From: Deinococcus murrayi DSM 11303 | GTDB taxonomy: Bacteria; Deinococcota; Deinococci; Deinococcales; Deinococcaceae | DNA length: 64,000 nucleotides | NCBI RefSeq assembly: GCF_000482805.1 | Contig: NZ_AXWT01000001.1 | Span: 201,452-265,451, forward strand | Reading direction: 5' to 3' | Shown: positions 46,559 to 59,135 of the stretch, one piece after another | How positions within the stretch are numbered: position 1 is the first letter of the stretch | Layout: every line of letters starts with the position of its first letter | Position numbers and translations under genes: made by a program | The notes under the pieces: generated by a model | Database searches by the model: none | Told to the model about the DNA's origin: nothing | The model's input: only the letters and a program-made list of their open reading frames with translations

Positions 46559-48145
46559 ATGGCAGAACCCACCAGAGCACGCGCCCGCACCAAGGTTTCC
46601 GCGCCCGCCGCTCCGGCCCCGGAGGGCACCGATACGGCGGCCCCCGCCGCCGCCCGCCCCCCCAAGCCCCGCCGAGCGGCCAAGCCCAAAGCGGCGGCCC
46701 CCGCGCCGGAGGCTGAGGCCCCCGCACCCACCGCCAAAGCCGCCCCCAAAAAGGCGGCGACCCGCAAAAAGGCCGCTCCCGCGCCGGAGATGGCCCCCGC
46801 CGAGCCTGCCGAGAGCGCTTCTGCGGCAGCAGCTCCCGCCCCGCGCAAGGCGGCCAAAGCTCCGGCAACGAGCAAGGCCGCGCCCGCCCCCAAGAACGCG
46901 GCCATCGCCGTGCCCGCCGACAAGCCGTACTACGCCCATCCCTCCATTCAGGAACTGCTGAAAGTGGGCAAGGCGGCAGGCGTCCTCACGAGCGAGGAGA
47001 TTGCGGCGGCTCTGTCGGTGGCCCTCGAAGCGGCGGGCCTCGACCCAGAGAGCGCCGAGGCCTTTGAAGACATGCAACTCTTCCTCGCCTCCCAGCAGAT
47101 TGAGGTGCAAGACGAGGGCGAGGACGAAGACGACGACCTCGACGAGGACACGGATGGCCCGGTTGTGGCCGCCGCTGCCGATGCCGACGACGAAGAGCGG
47201 TACTTCGACGACATGCCCCGCGCGGTCTCCAACGACCCGGTGCGGCAGTACCTCCACGAGATTGGCCGGGTGCCCCTGCTGACCCTCGAAGAAGAAATCG
47301 CCCTGGCCCGCCGCATCGAGGAGGGTGAAGAAGCCCGCAAGCGGCTGGAAGAAGAGGGCGACCTGCTCGACGACCGGGGCCGCCGCCGCCTGATGCGCCA
47401 GATGGAAGACGGGGCCGCCGCCCGCCAAGGGCTGATTGAGGCCAACCTGCGCCTGGTGGTGTCCATCGCCAAGAAGTACACCGGGCGTGGCCTGGGCTTC
47501 CTCGACCTCATTCAGGAGGGCAACCAGGGCCTGATTCGCGCCGTCGAGAAGTTCGAGTACCGCCGCCGCTACAAGTTCAGCACCTACGCGACCTGGTGGA
47601 TTCGGCAAGCGATCAACCGCGCCATCGCGGACCAAGCCCGGACCATCCGCATCCCGGTCCACATGGTCGAGACCATCAACAAGCTGACCCGCACCGCCCG
47701 GCAGCTTCAGCAGGAACTCAGCCGCGAGGCCACCTACGAGGAAATCGCCGAGGCGATGGGTCCCGGCTGGGACGCCAACAAGGTCGAGGAAGTGCAGAAA
47801 GTCTCCCAGGAACCCGTCAGCCTGGAAACCCCCATTGGCGACGAAAAGGACTCCTTTTACGGCGACTTCATCCCCGACGAGAACCTCGATTCCCCGGTTG
47901 ACAACGCCGCCAAAACCCTGCTCTCGGAAGAGCTGGAAAAGGCCCTTTCCAAGCTCACCGAGCGCGAAGCGATGGTCCTGAAGTTCCGCAAGGGGCTGGT
48001 CGATGGCCGCGAACACACCCTGGAAGAAGTTGGCCAGCGCTTTAACGTGACCCGCGAGCGCATCCGTCAGATTGAAAACAAGGCCCTGCGCAAGCTCAAG
48101 TACCACGAAAGCCGCACCCGCAAGCTGCGCGACTTCTTGGATTGA
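46559..48145 (+). CDS. rpoD: RNA polymerase primary sigma factor RpoD
   Basis: A 528-residue housekeeping sigma factor. Regions 1.2-2.4 begin at [17 protein letters not shown] and include [30 protein letters not shown] and [15 protein letters not shown]. Region 3 and region 4 ([21 protein letters not shown]) complete it. Unusual are the first 125 residues: an Ala/Pro/Lys-rich low-complexity tail (repeats like KAAPAP, histone H1-like), then an acidic stretch ([15 protein letters not shown]) near 185-195. AGGAG lies 5 nt before ATG 46559. Confidence 0.97.
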   Translation: MAEPTRARARTKVSAPAAPAPEGTDTAAPAAARPPKPRRAAKPKAAAPAPEAEAPAPTAKAAPKKAATRKKAAPAPEMAPAEPAESASAAAAPAPRKAAKAPATSKAAPAPKNAAIAVPADKPYYAHPSIQELLKVGKAAGVLTSEEIAAALSVALEAAGLDPESAEAFEDMQLFLASQQIEVQDEGEDEDDDLDEDTDGPVVAAAADADDEERYFDDMPRAVSNDPVRQYLHEIGRVPLLTLEEEIALARRIEEGEEARKRLEEEGDLLDDRGRRRLMRQMEDGAAARQGLIEANLRLVVSIAKKYTGRGLGFLDLIQEGNQGLIRAVEKFEYRRRYKFSTYATWWIRQAINRAIADQARTIRIPVHMVETINKLTRTARQLQQELSREATYEEIAEAMGPGWDANKVEEVQKVSQEPVSLETPIGDEKDSFYGDFIPDENLDSPVDNAAKTLLSEELEKALSKLTEREAMVLKFRKGLVDGREHTLEEVGQRFNVTRERIRQIENKALRKLKYHESRTRKLRDFLD

Positions 48146-48170
48146 GCCGCGCACACCGAGGGCGTGAACA

Positions 48171-48205
48171 CGGGGCGGTTCCTGCGGGAGCCGCCCCGCC
48201 TTTTT
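48171..48205 (+). terminator. Rho-independent terminator of rpoD
   Basis: CGGGGCGG (48171-48178) pairs with CCGCCCCG (48191-48198), followed by CC and five T (48201-48205). The remaining gap to the flotillin stop at 48301 shows nothing else. Confidence 0.88.
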
Positions 48206-48300
48206 CAGCTTTTTCAGGCCCTAAACCCCGCACCCACAGCACGAAGACGCCTGCCGGGGGGGCAAGCGTCCTGGACGGCGGAAAGCTCAGAGCTGCAGCT

Positions 48301-49875
48301 TCAGGCGTCGCCCTGCACCGCGCTTGGCCCATTGCCCTTCGCTTTGGCCCGGTCTTGCAAGAGGCTCAGCAGGTTGACCCCGGTCGCGTTCTCGACCTGC
48401 TCGACCATTCCGATGATGTTGGCGGGGAGGGTCTGCACGGCGTTTCTCGTCGCCTGGCCGTTGCCAGAGTCAATCACGGTGAGCTTGTCAATCTGCATGC
48501 CCTGAACGGAGGCGGCAAACTGCTCCACGATGCCGGGCAGCATGTTGAGCACGTAGGCCCGCTCGCCCTCCGGCCCGGCTTGCCGGAACGCTTCCACCAT
48601 CAGGGCGACGGCCTGGGCCTTGGCACGGCCTTCCTCGATGATGGGGGCGGCGGCGGCCTGCGCCGCGAGCAGCTCGGCTTCGCGCCGGGCGCGGGCGGGG
48701 GCTATCACGTCGGCTTCGAGGCGCTTTTGGTTGAGCAGCACCCGCTCTTGCTCTAGCTCCTGCTCGGCAATCACGCGGGCGCGTTCGGCATTGACCTTGG
48801 CCTCGTTTTCGCGGGCGGCGGCAATCGCTTCGAGTTCGGCGCGGCGCACCCGCAGCTCGTTTTCGCGCTCCAAGATGACCTGCTGCGCGGCCGTCTGGGC
48901 CACCTGCGCCCGCTGGCGGGCTTGGGCTTCGACCTCGGCAGCCTCAGCGTTTTGCTGAGCTTCGACCATGCGGGCTTGGCGCTGGGCCTCGGCGCGGCGC
49001 TGGCGCAGGGCGGCTTCCAGGGCCGCTTGCTCCTGCTCAAAGTTCTGCTGAGCGCGGACCTTGGCGAGTTCAGCCTCGACCGCCGCCTCGTTTTGCCGGG
49101 CCTGCTGAATGGCGCTCAGTTCGGTGCGGCGCACTTCTAACTTGTTCTGCTCTTCAATGATGGCCTGTTGGCTGATGGCCTGCGCGACCTGACTGCGCTG
49201 CTGTGCCTGCGCCTCGGCCTGGGTCGCTTCAGCGTTGCGCTCAGCCTCGGCGATGCGCGCTTCCTTGAGGACCTCGGCGGTCTTGCGGCGACCGATGGAA
49301 TCGAGGTAGCCGCCCATGTCGGTCACGTTCTGAATCTTGAGGGTGTCGAGCTTGATGCCGAGGTTATTGGTGTCGTGCTCGGCCTCCTCGATGAGGGCTT
49401 CTGCAAAGCGCAGGCGGTCCTCGTTGATTTCTTCGGGAGTCAGGGTCGCGACGACCCCGCGCAAGTTGCCCTCCAGGGTGTCGCGGACGATGCTGGTCAG
49501 GTTTTCACGCGGCACGTCCAAAAAGCGCTCGATGGCGTTGGAAAGCTGCGGCTCCTGCGCGTTGATTTTCACGTTGGCGACGGCATGAATCTTGAGCGGA
49601 ATGCCGCCCTTGGAGTAGGCGTTCTCGATGGAGAGGTCGAGGGGGATGGTCGTGAGGTCCATCCAGGACACCTTTTCCAGCACCGGGATGCGAAAGGCCC
49701 GCCCCCCCCGAATGACCCGGTAACCCACCGTGTCGCCCTCTGCGGTGCGGCGGCTGCGGCCCGAAATCACCAGGACGCGGTTGGGCGGCACCACGATGAG
49801 GAAGCTCTTGAGGAGCGCCAGGACCAGAAAGATGCCCAGAAGAATGAGAAACGCGGTCACGAGGGTCGCAGTCAT
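48301..49875 (-). CDS. Flotillin-like SPFH-domain membrane protein
   Basis: A 524-residue flotillin (YqiK/FloT type) that organises membrane microdomains. It has an N-terminal membrane hairpin (LVTAFLILLGIFLVLALLKSF), an SPFH/band 7 domain (about 30-200, IPVLEKVSWMDLTTIPLDL), and a long Ala/Glu/Gln coiled coil with EA repeats (about 210-430). A C-terminal oligomerisation region (MLPGIVEQFAASVQGMQIDKL) ends it. The gene follows nfeD, its usual partner. Confidence 0.93.
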   Translation of the reverse strand: MTATLVTAFLILLGIFLVLALLKSFLIVVPPNRVLVISGRSRRTAEGDTVGYRVIRGGRAFRIPVLEKVSWMDLTTIPLDLSIENAYSKGGIPLKIHAVANVKINAQEPQLSNAIERFLDVPRENLTSIVRDTLEGNLRGVVATLTPEEINEDRLRFAEALIEEAEHDTNNLGIKLDTLKIQNVTDMGGYLDSIGRRKTAEVLKEARIAEAERNAEATQAEAQAQQRSQVAQAISQQAIIEEQNKLEVRRTELSAIQQARQNEAAVEAELAKVRAQQNFEQEQAALEAALRQRRAEAQRQARMVEAQQNAEAAEVEAQARQRAQVAQTAAQQVILERENELRVRRAELEAIAAARENEAKVNAERARVIAEQELEQERVLLNQKRLEADVIAPARARREAELLAAQAAAAPIIEEGRAKAQAVALMVEAFRQAGPEGERAYVLNMLPGIVEQFAASVQGMQIDKLTVIDSGNGQATRNAVQTLPANIIGMVEQVENATGVNLLSLLQDRAKAKGNGPSAVQGDA

Positions 49876-49916
49876 GAGAAGCTCCTTTGCCCAAGAGACT
49901 AAATCGTGAGAGAGGG

Positions 49917-50429
49917 TCAGGAGTCGCGCCCGTCCCAGGCCCCCACGTCGAGAACGCCGCCCCGGACGCCCAGGACGATGATGGAATCTCCGGCCCGCAG
50001 GGGGTCAGCGCTGCGGGCGAGGGCGTGCTCAATCTGTCCGGCCACCGTGACGGCCACTTTGCCGGGGCGACCGGGCGCGGGCGGCACCAAAACCTTGCCC
50101 GTGCGCCCGGTAAGTCGCCCCGCGCCGCTGCTCACCTCGCCCCGCGTGCGGGCCAGCCGAAAGGCAAAGGAGGTAAAGGCCCCCACCGCCAGCCCGGTCA
50201 CCAGGGCCATGACGAGCCGCCCGGCTCCGCCGAGGCCCAGCAGCCCCGCCACCGTGCCCGCCAGCCCGAAAAACGCCGCAAAGCTGACCACCGAGCGCAG
50301 CGAGAACCATGAGGCCAGGTCGCCCGTCTCCGGGTGCTCCCCCCCCGGCGCATCAGCGTCGTGCCCGCCCACGAGCGAGAGCAGCAGCAGCCCGCCCCCC
50401 ACAATCAGGCTCAGCAGATAGAAATCCAT
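49917..50429 (-). CDS. NfeD-like membrane protein
   Basis: A 170-residue protein with one N-terminal helix, two further helices (SVVSFAAFFGLAGTVAGLLGL, LVMALVTGLAVGAFTSFAF) and a C-terminal OB-fold domain (GRTGKVLVPPAPGRPGKVAVTVAGQ, LRAGDSIIVLGVRGG). The fold and the position directly before a flotillin gene identify it as the short NfeD partner. It probably binds flotillin at the membrane. AGGAGG lies 12 nt before the ATG. Confidence 0.85.
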   Translation of the reverse strand: MDFYLLSLIVGGGLLLLSLVGGHDADAPGGEHPETGDLASWFSLRSVVSFAAFFGLAGTVAGLLGLGGAGRLVMALVTGLAVGAFTSFAFRLARTRGEVSSGAGRLTGRTGKVLVPPAPGRPGKVAVTVAGQIEHALARSADPLRAGDSIIVLGVRGGVLDVGAWDGRDS

Positions 50430-50488
50430 GTCTTAGGGTCGCCTCCTCGCCTTACGGTACGCGGGGCGGGAGGCGGGGGTTGCTGGAA

Positions 50489-50573
50489 AGCAGTCAGCGG
50501 TCAGCACCAGCAGCCTTCGCTTCAGCTTTGGCCGGAGTTTTTGTAGACAGCTAACGGCTGACCGCTGACTGCT
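50489..50573. repeat. Dispersed inverted-repeat element, 17-bp perfect arms
   Basis: AGCAGTCAGCGGTCAGC (50489-50505) is the exact reverse complement of 50557-50573, with a 51-nt centre. It lies 9 bp past the pdxH stop and is the longest and most symmetric member of the family in this window. Confidence 0.8.
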
Positions 50574-50582
50574 CACTACCCC

Positions 50583-51227
50583 CTACGGCATCAGCCGCTC
50601 TACGCGCCACCCTTGCCCCTCCCGTGCGTAGCGGAAGCGGTCGTGCATGCGGTTGCGGCGGCCCTGCCAGAACTCCCACTCAGCGACGACCACCCGGTAG
50701 CCGCCCCAAGAGTCCGGCTTGGGAACGGGCGTGCCCTGGGGGTAGCGGGCCTGCAGCTCGGCAAAGCGGGCTTCCAGCGCCTCCCGGTGGGCGATGGGCG
50801 CACTTTGCGGGTTGCTGGCATGGGCGGCGAGCTGGCTGAGGTAGGGCCGGGCGTGAAAGTAAGCCGTGCTCTCGGCCTCCGAGACGCGCTCGACCCGGCC
50901 ATACGCCCGCACTTGGCGCTCGTGCTCGGCCCAGTGAAACAGCACTTCCGCCTGCGGGTTGGCCGCGAGGTCGCGGCCCTTGTGCGAGTCGTAGTTGGTG
51001 TAAAAGGTCAGGCCCCGCTCATCTGCCCCGCGCAGCAGCACGGTCCGCACCGAGGGCCGCCCCCCAGCGTCAGCCGTGGCGAGGCTCAGGGCATACGGCT
51101 CGCGCAGCCCGGCGGCGATGGCTTCTTCGAGCCAGCCCCGGAACTGGAGGAGAGGGTCGGGGTTCAGGTCGGCGCGGCGCAGCTCGGCGCGGGTGTACGA
51201 CAGGCGCAGTCCGGTGAGGTCGGTCAT
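50583..51227 (-). CDS. pdxH: Pyridoxamine 5'-phosphate oxidase
   Basis: An FMN enzyme that oxidises pyridoxamine or pyridoxine phosphate to pyridoxal phosphate. The 214-residue product has the family core MSLATAD-like [54 protein letters not shown] and the C-terminal [14 protein letters not shown]. The start overlaps the mutM stop as ATGA. Confidence 0.95.
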   Translation of the reverse strand: MTDLTGLRLSYTRAELRRADLNPDPLLQFRGWLEEAIAAGLREPYALSLATADAGGRPSVRTVLLRGADERGLTFYTNYDSHKGRDLAANPQAEVLFHWAEHERQVRAYGRVERVSEAESTAYFHARPYLSQLAAHASNPQSAPIAHREALEARFAELQARYPQGTPVPKPDSWGGYRVVVAEWEFWQGRRNRMHDRFRYAREGQGWRVERLMP

Positions 51228-52054
51228 GCGGGGGCCTCCATTCGCGGGGGCTGGCACACGGGGCAGAAGTGAGTGCCGCGCCCCGCGAGAACGGTTTTCT
51301 GAATGGGCGTCCCGCAGCGGGGACAGGGCTTCCCGGTCTGCCCGTACACGGCGTGGCGGGTCTGAAAGGCCCCCGGCTCGCCGTCGTGCTGGCGATAGTT
51401 GCCCGCGCCGCTCCCCAGCGAACTGCCGCCCGCCTCGACCGCCTCACGCATCACGTCGCGCACGGCGTGGTAGAGGCGAGCTGCCTCCTCTGGGGTCAGG
51501 CGCGCCCGCGCGGGATGCAGGCCAGCCCGCCACAGGCTCTCGTCGGCATAGATGTTGCCCACACCGCTTACGGGCTTTTGCGAAAGGAGCCAGGGCTTCA
51601 CCGCCCCCGCCCTGGCCGCCTGCCGCACAAACTCCTCTTCCCGGAAGTCTTCCGAGAGCGGCTCCGGTCCCATTCCTAGCAGGGTGGGCATCCCGGTGTA
51701 CACCCCCCGCGGCACGACCGCCATCTTGCCGAAGCGCCGGGGGTCGTGGAAGTACAGGGTCCCCGCGTCGGTCGTGAGGGTCACGCGGGTGTGCGGTCCC
51801 TCCTCCAGCCGGAAGCCCCCGGTCATGCCGAGGTGCACGACGAAATCATGTTCCTCGCCGCCCGCTTCCCCTGCCGCGAGGTGCAGCAGCAGGTACTTGC
51901 CCCGGCGCGAGAGGGCGCTCACCCGCCGCCCGTGCGCGAGCCACGTGTCGCGGTAGCGGTGCGGCGCGTCATGCGTCACAGAGAGGATGGTGCGCCCAGC
52001 AAGCAGCGGCTCCAGCTTGCGGCGCGTGGTCTCCACCTCAGGGAGTTCGGGCAT
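51224..52054 (-). CDS. mutM: Formamidopyrimidine-DNA glycosylase
   Basis: A bifunctional glycosylase/AP lyase that removes 8-oxoguanine and formamidopyrimidines. The 276-residue product begins [12 protein letters not shown] with the catalytic N-terminal Pro and Glu. It also has the helix-two-turn-helix [22 protein letters not shown] and a zinc finger at the end ([24 protein letters not shown]). TATCCT (52061-52066) lies 6 nt before ATG 52054, a leaderless promoter. Confidence 0.97.
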   Translation of the reverse strand: MPELPEVETTRRKLEPLLAGRTILSVTHDAPHRYRDTWLAHGRRVSALSRRGKYLLLHLAAGEAGGEEHDFVVHLGMTGGFRLEEGPHTRVTLTTDAGTLYFHDPRRFGKMAVVPRGVYTGMPTLLGMGPEPLSEDFREEEFVRQAARAGAVKPWLLSQKPVSGVGNIYADESLWRAGLHPARARLTPEEAARLYHAVRDVMREAVEAGGSSLGSGAGNYRQHDGEPGAFQTRHAVYGQTGKPCPRCGTPIQKTVLAGRGTHFCPVCQPPRMEAPA

Positions 52055-52121
52055 AGGGCGAGGATAGCGGCCCGGCAGGGAGCACACCGGAGCGGTTCTT
52101 CCCTATTCTATTCTGCCCCCC

Positions 52122-52760
52122 ATGCCGACGCTGCTGCTTACGGGCTTTGAGCCGTTTCACACCCACCCGGTCAATCCCAGCGCCGAGGCCGCAGACGCGC
52201 TCGACGGGCTGGAGCTGGGCGGGGTGCGGGTGCGCTCGGCCCTGCTGCCTGTCGAACCCCACGCGGCGGCGCAGGCACTACGCGGCCTGCTGGCCACCCA
52301 CCCACCAGACGCCGTGCTGCTGAGCGGCCTCGCGGCGGGCCGCCCGCAGGTCACGCTGGAGCGGGTGGCCGTCAATGTGATGGACTTCCGCATCCCCGAC
52401 AACGCCGGACGGACCTACCGCGACGCCCCCGCCTGCGCGGAAGCCGGAGCACCCACCGCTTACCTCTCCACCCTTCCGCTGCGGCCCATCCTCGCGGCGT
52501 GGCGGGAGGCCGGGATTCCGGGCGATATCAGCAACACGGCGGGGTTGTACGTCTGCAACTTCGTGATGTACCACGCGCTGCACCACCTCGCGCAGCAGGG
52601 ACGCGCCCACGTCCCCTGCGGGTTCCTGCATGTCCCCGCCAATGCCGCTGTCGCCCTCGCCGTGCCGGAGGACCGCCCGGCCCTCCCCTACCTGCCGCAA
52701 AGCGAAATCACGCGGGCGGTGCGGGGGGCGGCGGAAGTGCTCGCGGGCCACCTGAACTAG
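52122..52760 (+). CDS. pcp: Pyroglutamyl-peptidase I
   Basis: A cysteine peptidase removing N-terminal pyroglutamate. The 212-residue product has the start LLTGFEPFHTHPVNPSA, the Glu region LERVAVNVMDFRIPDN, the catalytic Cys145 in NTAGLYVCNFVMY and the His in CGFLHVPA. TATTCT (52109-52114) lies 7 nt before ATG 52122 with no ribosome-binding site. It is divergent from mutM. Confidence 0.95.
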   Translation: MPTLLLTGFEPFHTHPVNPSAEAADALDGLELGGVRVRSALLPVEPHAAAQALRGLLATHPPDAVLLSGLAAGRPQVTLERVAVNVMDFRIPDNAGRTYRDAPACAEAGAPTAYLSTLPLRPILAAWREAGIPGDISNTAGLYVCNFVMYHALHHLAQQGRAHVPCGFLHVPANAAVALAVPEDRPALPYLPQSEITRAVRGAAEVLAGHLN

Positions 52761-52763
52761 GGG

Positions 52764-53069
52764 CTACGGAAAAGGCGCTTTCCCCGGCACCCAGCCGCCC
52801 CCCGGCCCGCCCGCCCAGTGCCACTCACCCGGCCCGGCGGGCTTGCGGGCCAACGCCCGCGCCACCGCCGCCAGGGGCACCCGGCGGGCAAAGCGGGTGC
52901 GGGCGTGCCACTGCGCGAGGGCGCGGGCCGGGTCGCTGGGGCGCAGGCCCCGCAGGGCGGCGTCTGCCCGGTTGACGGCCAGGTCAAAGAGGGCCGGGGG
53001 CACCGCTCCGGTGGGGGCAGGGGGGTCCGCGCCGGGCGGATTCAGGAAGGGAGGGTCGTCGGCAGACAC
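52764..53069 (-). CDS. Hypothetical small protein
   Basis: A 101-residue Ala/Pro/Arg-rich protein: proline-rich ends around a helical centre (LFDLAVNRADAALRGLRPSDP, then HARTRFARRVPLAAVARAL). No family is recognised. It starts 14 nt after the stop of the BTAD regulator on the same strand and could be co-transcribed with it. The frame could also be non-coding, as GC-rich DNA gives many open frames. Confidence 0.45.
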   Translation of the reverse strand: MSADDPPFLNPPGADPPAPTGAVPPALFDLAVNRADAALRGLRPSDPARALAQWHARTRFARRVPLAAVARALARKPAGPGEWHWAGGPGGGWVPGKAPFP

Positions 53070-53082
53070 GGGGCCAGCCTCC

Positions 53083-54978
53083 CTAGGGCTTCATGCGGTG
53101 CAGTTCCACGACGTAGCGGGCGAGTTCCGGCGGGGACGCCACCTCGCGGGCCAGCGCCACGCGGGCTTCGAGCATGGAGAGGTCAAAGGGGTCCACCCGC
53201 AGCAGTTCGTTTATCAGCAGTAGGGCGCGGCGCAGGTCGCCGGCCTCGCGGGCCTGGGCGATGCGGGAGCGCAGCTCCATGGTGAGCAGCAGCCGCAGTT
53301 CTTCGCGGACCTCCTCGGCCCACTCGCTTTCCATCCGCAAGCCCGCCAAAAAGGGGCCGCGGTAGAGCGCCAGCGCCCCCGCGAGGTCGCCCGCCGCGAG
53401 CGCCGAGCGCAGCTCGGTCACGTCGAGGTGCACGTGCACGTCTGGTCCCAGGCTATAGCGCGGCTGCTTGGCGCTGCCCTCCATGCGGATGACCTCGGCC
53501 CCCAGCCGCACCCGCAGCTCGCGAAATACCGCTCGGAAATAGTCTCCCGCCGTTTTGGGGTCGCGGTCGGGATAGAGGGTCGCTTCCAGCTCGCGCCGAG
53601 TTCGGCCCGGATGCAGGGCGAGGTAGACCAGCGTGAGCACTCCTCCTTCCAAGCTGAGGGTGATGGTTTCTCCCTCGCGCTCGATTTCTGAGCGGCCCAG
53701 CGTATAGACCCGCAGGTGCAGCGACCCAGAGACGGGGACCTCGCTGCCGGGCACATTGAGTTTGTCCAGCACGAGCTGCGTGTCCGAAGCGAGGTCGGGG
53801 TGAAGCAGCGCCCGCTGCACGAGGTTGGCGAGTTCGTGCAGGTCGGGGCGGTAGAGCATGCGGTCGCGGGCCGCAATCAGGGCGGTGAGCGCCTCACGGA
53901 AGGTCCGCAAGCTCTGTTCGGCCCCTCCCAGCGCCGCTTGCGCTTCGGCGAGGTGCAACAGCGCCCGGATACGCTGGCCTTCGCCCAACGTCTGCGACTC
54001 CAGTGCCCGCGCCAGGTGCTCGGCGGCCTGCGCGTGGTGCTGCCGCCGCCGCAGCAGAATGCCCCGCGTCATCGTCACCGCCGGGTGCGTCGCGTCCGGC
54101 GCGAGGTCGAGCAAAACCTCCAGCGCCCGCGCATGCTGCCCCTGACGGCTGTGCAGGTCCGCCATCCGCGTCGCCGTCCAGGTCAGCAGCTCAAAATCTT
54201 GGGAGTGACGGGTTCTCTCGACGATGCCCCGCAACGCCTGCAACGTTTGCAGGTGGGCGGCGTGGTCCCTGGTGAGGTGGTGCAAGACGGCTTCGACCGC
54301 CAGCAAGTACGCTTTGGGCGTCAGCGCGTCCGTTTGCGTCAGCAACTCCCTTGCCTCGTCGATGGTCTGCTTGGCCCCCTTAAAATCCCCCGTGAGCACC
54401 TGCACGTTCGCCAACCCGGTCAGGGCGGAGAGGCGGGCGATGGGCGTCCGGTCGGTGGGCAAGAGACGCAGCGCTTCTTGGTAGAGGTGCTGTGCCCGCA
54501 GGACTTCGCCCGTCTGCACCAGCATCTGCGCCACCGTCTGCGTGACCCGCCCGATGCGTTCGTCGTCGCCCAGGGCCATATAGCCGCGCCAGGCGCGCTC
54601 GCAGCGCTCCATGCCCTCAGCCATGCGCCCCGACTGGAACTCTGCGGTGCCCCACCACCGCTGTGCCCGCAGCGCCAACTCGCCCGTCAGACCAGGCGTG
54701 ATGGCAGCAAAGTGGCGGATGGCTTCGGAAAAACGTCCCAGAAGCCGCAGGACATTCCCGTACTCGACGCGGGCTTCTTCGTCGCCCTGCTCCATCGCCC
54801 GCATTAGGGGAAGTTCGGCCTGCTGGAAGCGCCCACTGCCCTGATAAGCCATCCCCAACAGCCGCCATTCCTCCGGAGTCGCCGGAGGGCGCTCGGTTAA
54901 GAAAGTAACCACCGCATCATACCGCCCGGCATCGAACTGGGCTTGGAGGTCTGCGAACTGCTCCACATCTGGGGTCAT
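53083..54978 (-). CDS. TPR-HTH-BTAD transcriptional activator (SARP-like)
   Basis: A 631-residue regulator. Residues about 1-400 are helical TPR-like repeats (QSGRMAEGMERCERAWRGY, ARALEVLLDLAP, AQAAEHLARAL). Residues about 415-515 form a winged-helix OmpR/SARP-type DNA-binding domain (HLRVYTLGRSEIEREGETI, SLEGGVLTLVYLALHPG). The rest is a bacterial transcriptional activation domain (LYRGPFLAGLRMESEWAEEVREE, INELLRVDPFDLSMLEARVAL). The TPR block is the likely place for ligand or peptide sensing. Its promoter (TATTGT, 54995-54990) overlaps that of a divergent 51-residue peptide gene. Confidence 0.85.
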   Translation of the reverse strand: MTPDVEQFADLQAQFDAGRYDAVVTFLTERPPATPEEWRLLGMAYQGSGRFQQAELPLMRAMEQGDEEARVEYGNVLRLLGRFSEAIRHFAAITPGLTGELALRAQRWWGTAEFQSGRMAEGMERCERAWRGYMALGDDERIGRVTQTVAQMLVQTGEVLRAQHLYQEALRLLPTDRTPIARLSALTGLANVQVLTGDFKGAKQTIDEARELLTQTDALTPKAYLLAVEAVLHHLTRDHAAHLQTLQALRGIVERTRHSQDFELLTWTATRMADLHSRQGQHARALEVLLDLAPDATHPAVTMTRGILLRRRQHHAQAAEHLARALESQTLGEGQRIRALLHLAEAQAALGGAEQSLRTFREALTALIAARDRMLYRPDLHELANLVQRALLHPDLASDTQLVLDKLNVPGSEVPVSGSLHLRVYTLGRSEIEREGETITLSLEGGVLTLVYLALHPGRTRRELEATLYPDRDPKTAGDYFRAVFRELRVRLGAEVIRMEGSAKQPRYSLGPDVHVHLDVTELRSALAAGDLAGALALYRGPFLAGLRMESEWAEEVREELRLLLTMELRSRIAQAREAGDLRRALLLINELLRVDPFDLSMLEARVALAREVASPPELARYVVELHRMKP

Positions 54979-54983
54979 CAGCT

Positions 54984-54999
54984 GGGGTTACAATACCCC
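54984..54999. promoter_or_regulatory. Overlapping divergent promoter with GGGGT/ACCCC palindrome
   Basis: GGGGT (54984-54988) and ACCCC (54995-54999) flank TACAAT (54989-54994), the -10 box of the peptide gene, 6 nt before its ATG. On the other strand the same bases give TATTGT for the regulator. A protein bound here would control both genes at once. Confidence 0.65.
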
Positions 55000-55000
55000 C

Positions 55001-55156
55001 ATGCCGAAAAAAATGATGAAGGTGGTGGCCTTGTTCGCCGCGCTGAGTGTCGCCTTCGATCACGCTGGCGGAGCAGTGAACGACTACGGCATCTTCCAGC
55101 AACCTTCTCAGGCCCAGGGGGGCGGGGTCAACGATTACGGCATTTTCGGCAAGTAA
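55001..55156 (+). CDS. 51-residue exported peptide with two VNDYGIF repeats
   Basis: ATG 55001 to TAA 55156. The product starts with basic residues (MPKKMMK), then a hydrophobic core (VVALFAALSVAF, 8-19) like a short signal peptide. It continues DHAGGAVNDYGIFQQ and ends QGGGVNDYGIFGK. The heptapeptide VNDYGIF appears at 26-32 and 43-49, each preceded by a Gly pair. Codon use is normal, a leaderless promoter (TACAAT, 6 nt) precedes it and a terminator follows, so it is a real transcription unit. The form resembles precursors of secreted signal peptides. It is divergent from a TPR-containing activator. No known family is recognised. Confidence 0.8.
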   Translation: MPKKMMKVVALFAALSVAFDHAGGAVNDYGIFQQPSQAQGGGVNDYGIFGK

Positions 55157-55172
55157 GACTCGCTCCACACTG

Positions 55173-55209
55173 AGGGACGCGCCCCACCCCAGAGGCGTCC
55201 CTGTTGTTT
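55173..55209 (+). terminator. Terminator of the small peptide gene
   Basis: AGGGACGC (55173-55180) pairs perfectly with GCGTCCCT (55195-55202), followed by GTTGTTT. It lies between the peptide gene and the convergent ppk gene. Confidence 0.75.
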
Positions 55210-55230
55210 GGCTTGGCGTTTCCGCCCCGC

Positions 55231-57345
<2,115 letters not shown>

Positions 57346-57477
57346 AGCGGGAGACCTCAAAGCAGTGGGAGTGGGGGGACAAAGAGGCGAGCACCCCAGC
57401 ACGTGGGGGGCTGTCGTCCTCCCCATTCTCTCAGATGAAATGTCAGCGGCGCAGCCAGGGAACGTGCGGGGGCACCG

Positions 57478-58722
<1,245 letters not shown>

Positions 58723-58806
58723 GTTTGCTCCTGGGTCAAGGGAGGGGGCCGGGGAGTCAGGCCACGGTTTCCCGCCAGCCCCCCCGGCCCCCGCTGTCCT
58801 GAAGGG

Positions 58807-59037
58807 TTACTGCTGCGAACCGATGTAATCGACGGCGGCCTGCACCGTGCGAATCTTCTCGGCGTCCTCGTCGCTGATGGTGATGCCGAAGCGGTCTTCC
58901 AGACCCATAATCAGCTCGACCGTCTCCAAGCTGTCCGCACCGAGGTCCTCGACGAATCGGGCTTCGGGGGTCACCTTGTCCGCGTCTACGCCGAGTTTCT
59001 CGACGATGACGGCTTTCACATCTTCAAATGTCGCCAT
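58807..59037 (-). CDS. acpP: Acyl carrier protein
   Basis: A 76-residue acidic carrier protein. The phosphopantetheine attachment site is Ser36 in [14 protein letters not shown]. It carries growing acyl chains between the fab enzymes encoded around it. The start is clear: AAGGAGG lies 8 nt before ATG 59037. A TACACT -10 box (59069-59074) gives acpP and fabF an extra promoter inside the cluster. Confidence 0.98.
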   Translation of the reverse strand: MATFEDVKAVIVEKLGVDADKVTPEARFVEDLGADSLETVELIMGLEDRFGITISDEDAEKIRTVQAAVDYIGSQQ

Positions 59038-59068
59038 TGACTCTTCCTCCTTCGCTGAAGTCTGCGCC

Positions 59069-59090
59069 AGTGTACACGGGCGGCCCGCCC
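59069..59090 (-). promoter_or_regulatory. acpP promoter with adjacent palindrome
   Basis: TACACT on the minus strand (59069-59074) is followed upstream by the palindrome GGGCGG-C-CCGCCC (59078-59090), placed between the -10 and where a -35 would be. No consensus -35 is seen. Confidence 0.5.
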
Positions 59091-59135
59091 ACACCGACTT
59101 GACTGGACGGGGTTCAACCTCTCCCCCACCCCGCA

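Noticed and set aside
46274..48154. A 626-codon open frame on the minus strand opposite rpoD
   Set aside because: It is a shadow of rpoD codon bias in GC-rich DNA; its product is a low-complexity mirror with no domain, and rpoD on the other strand is certain.
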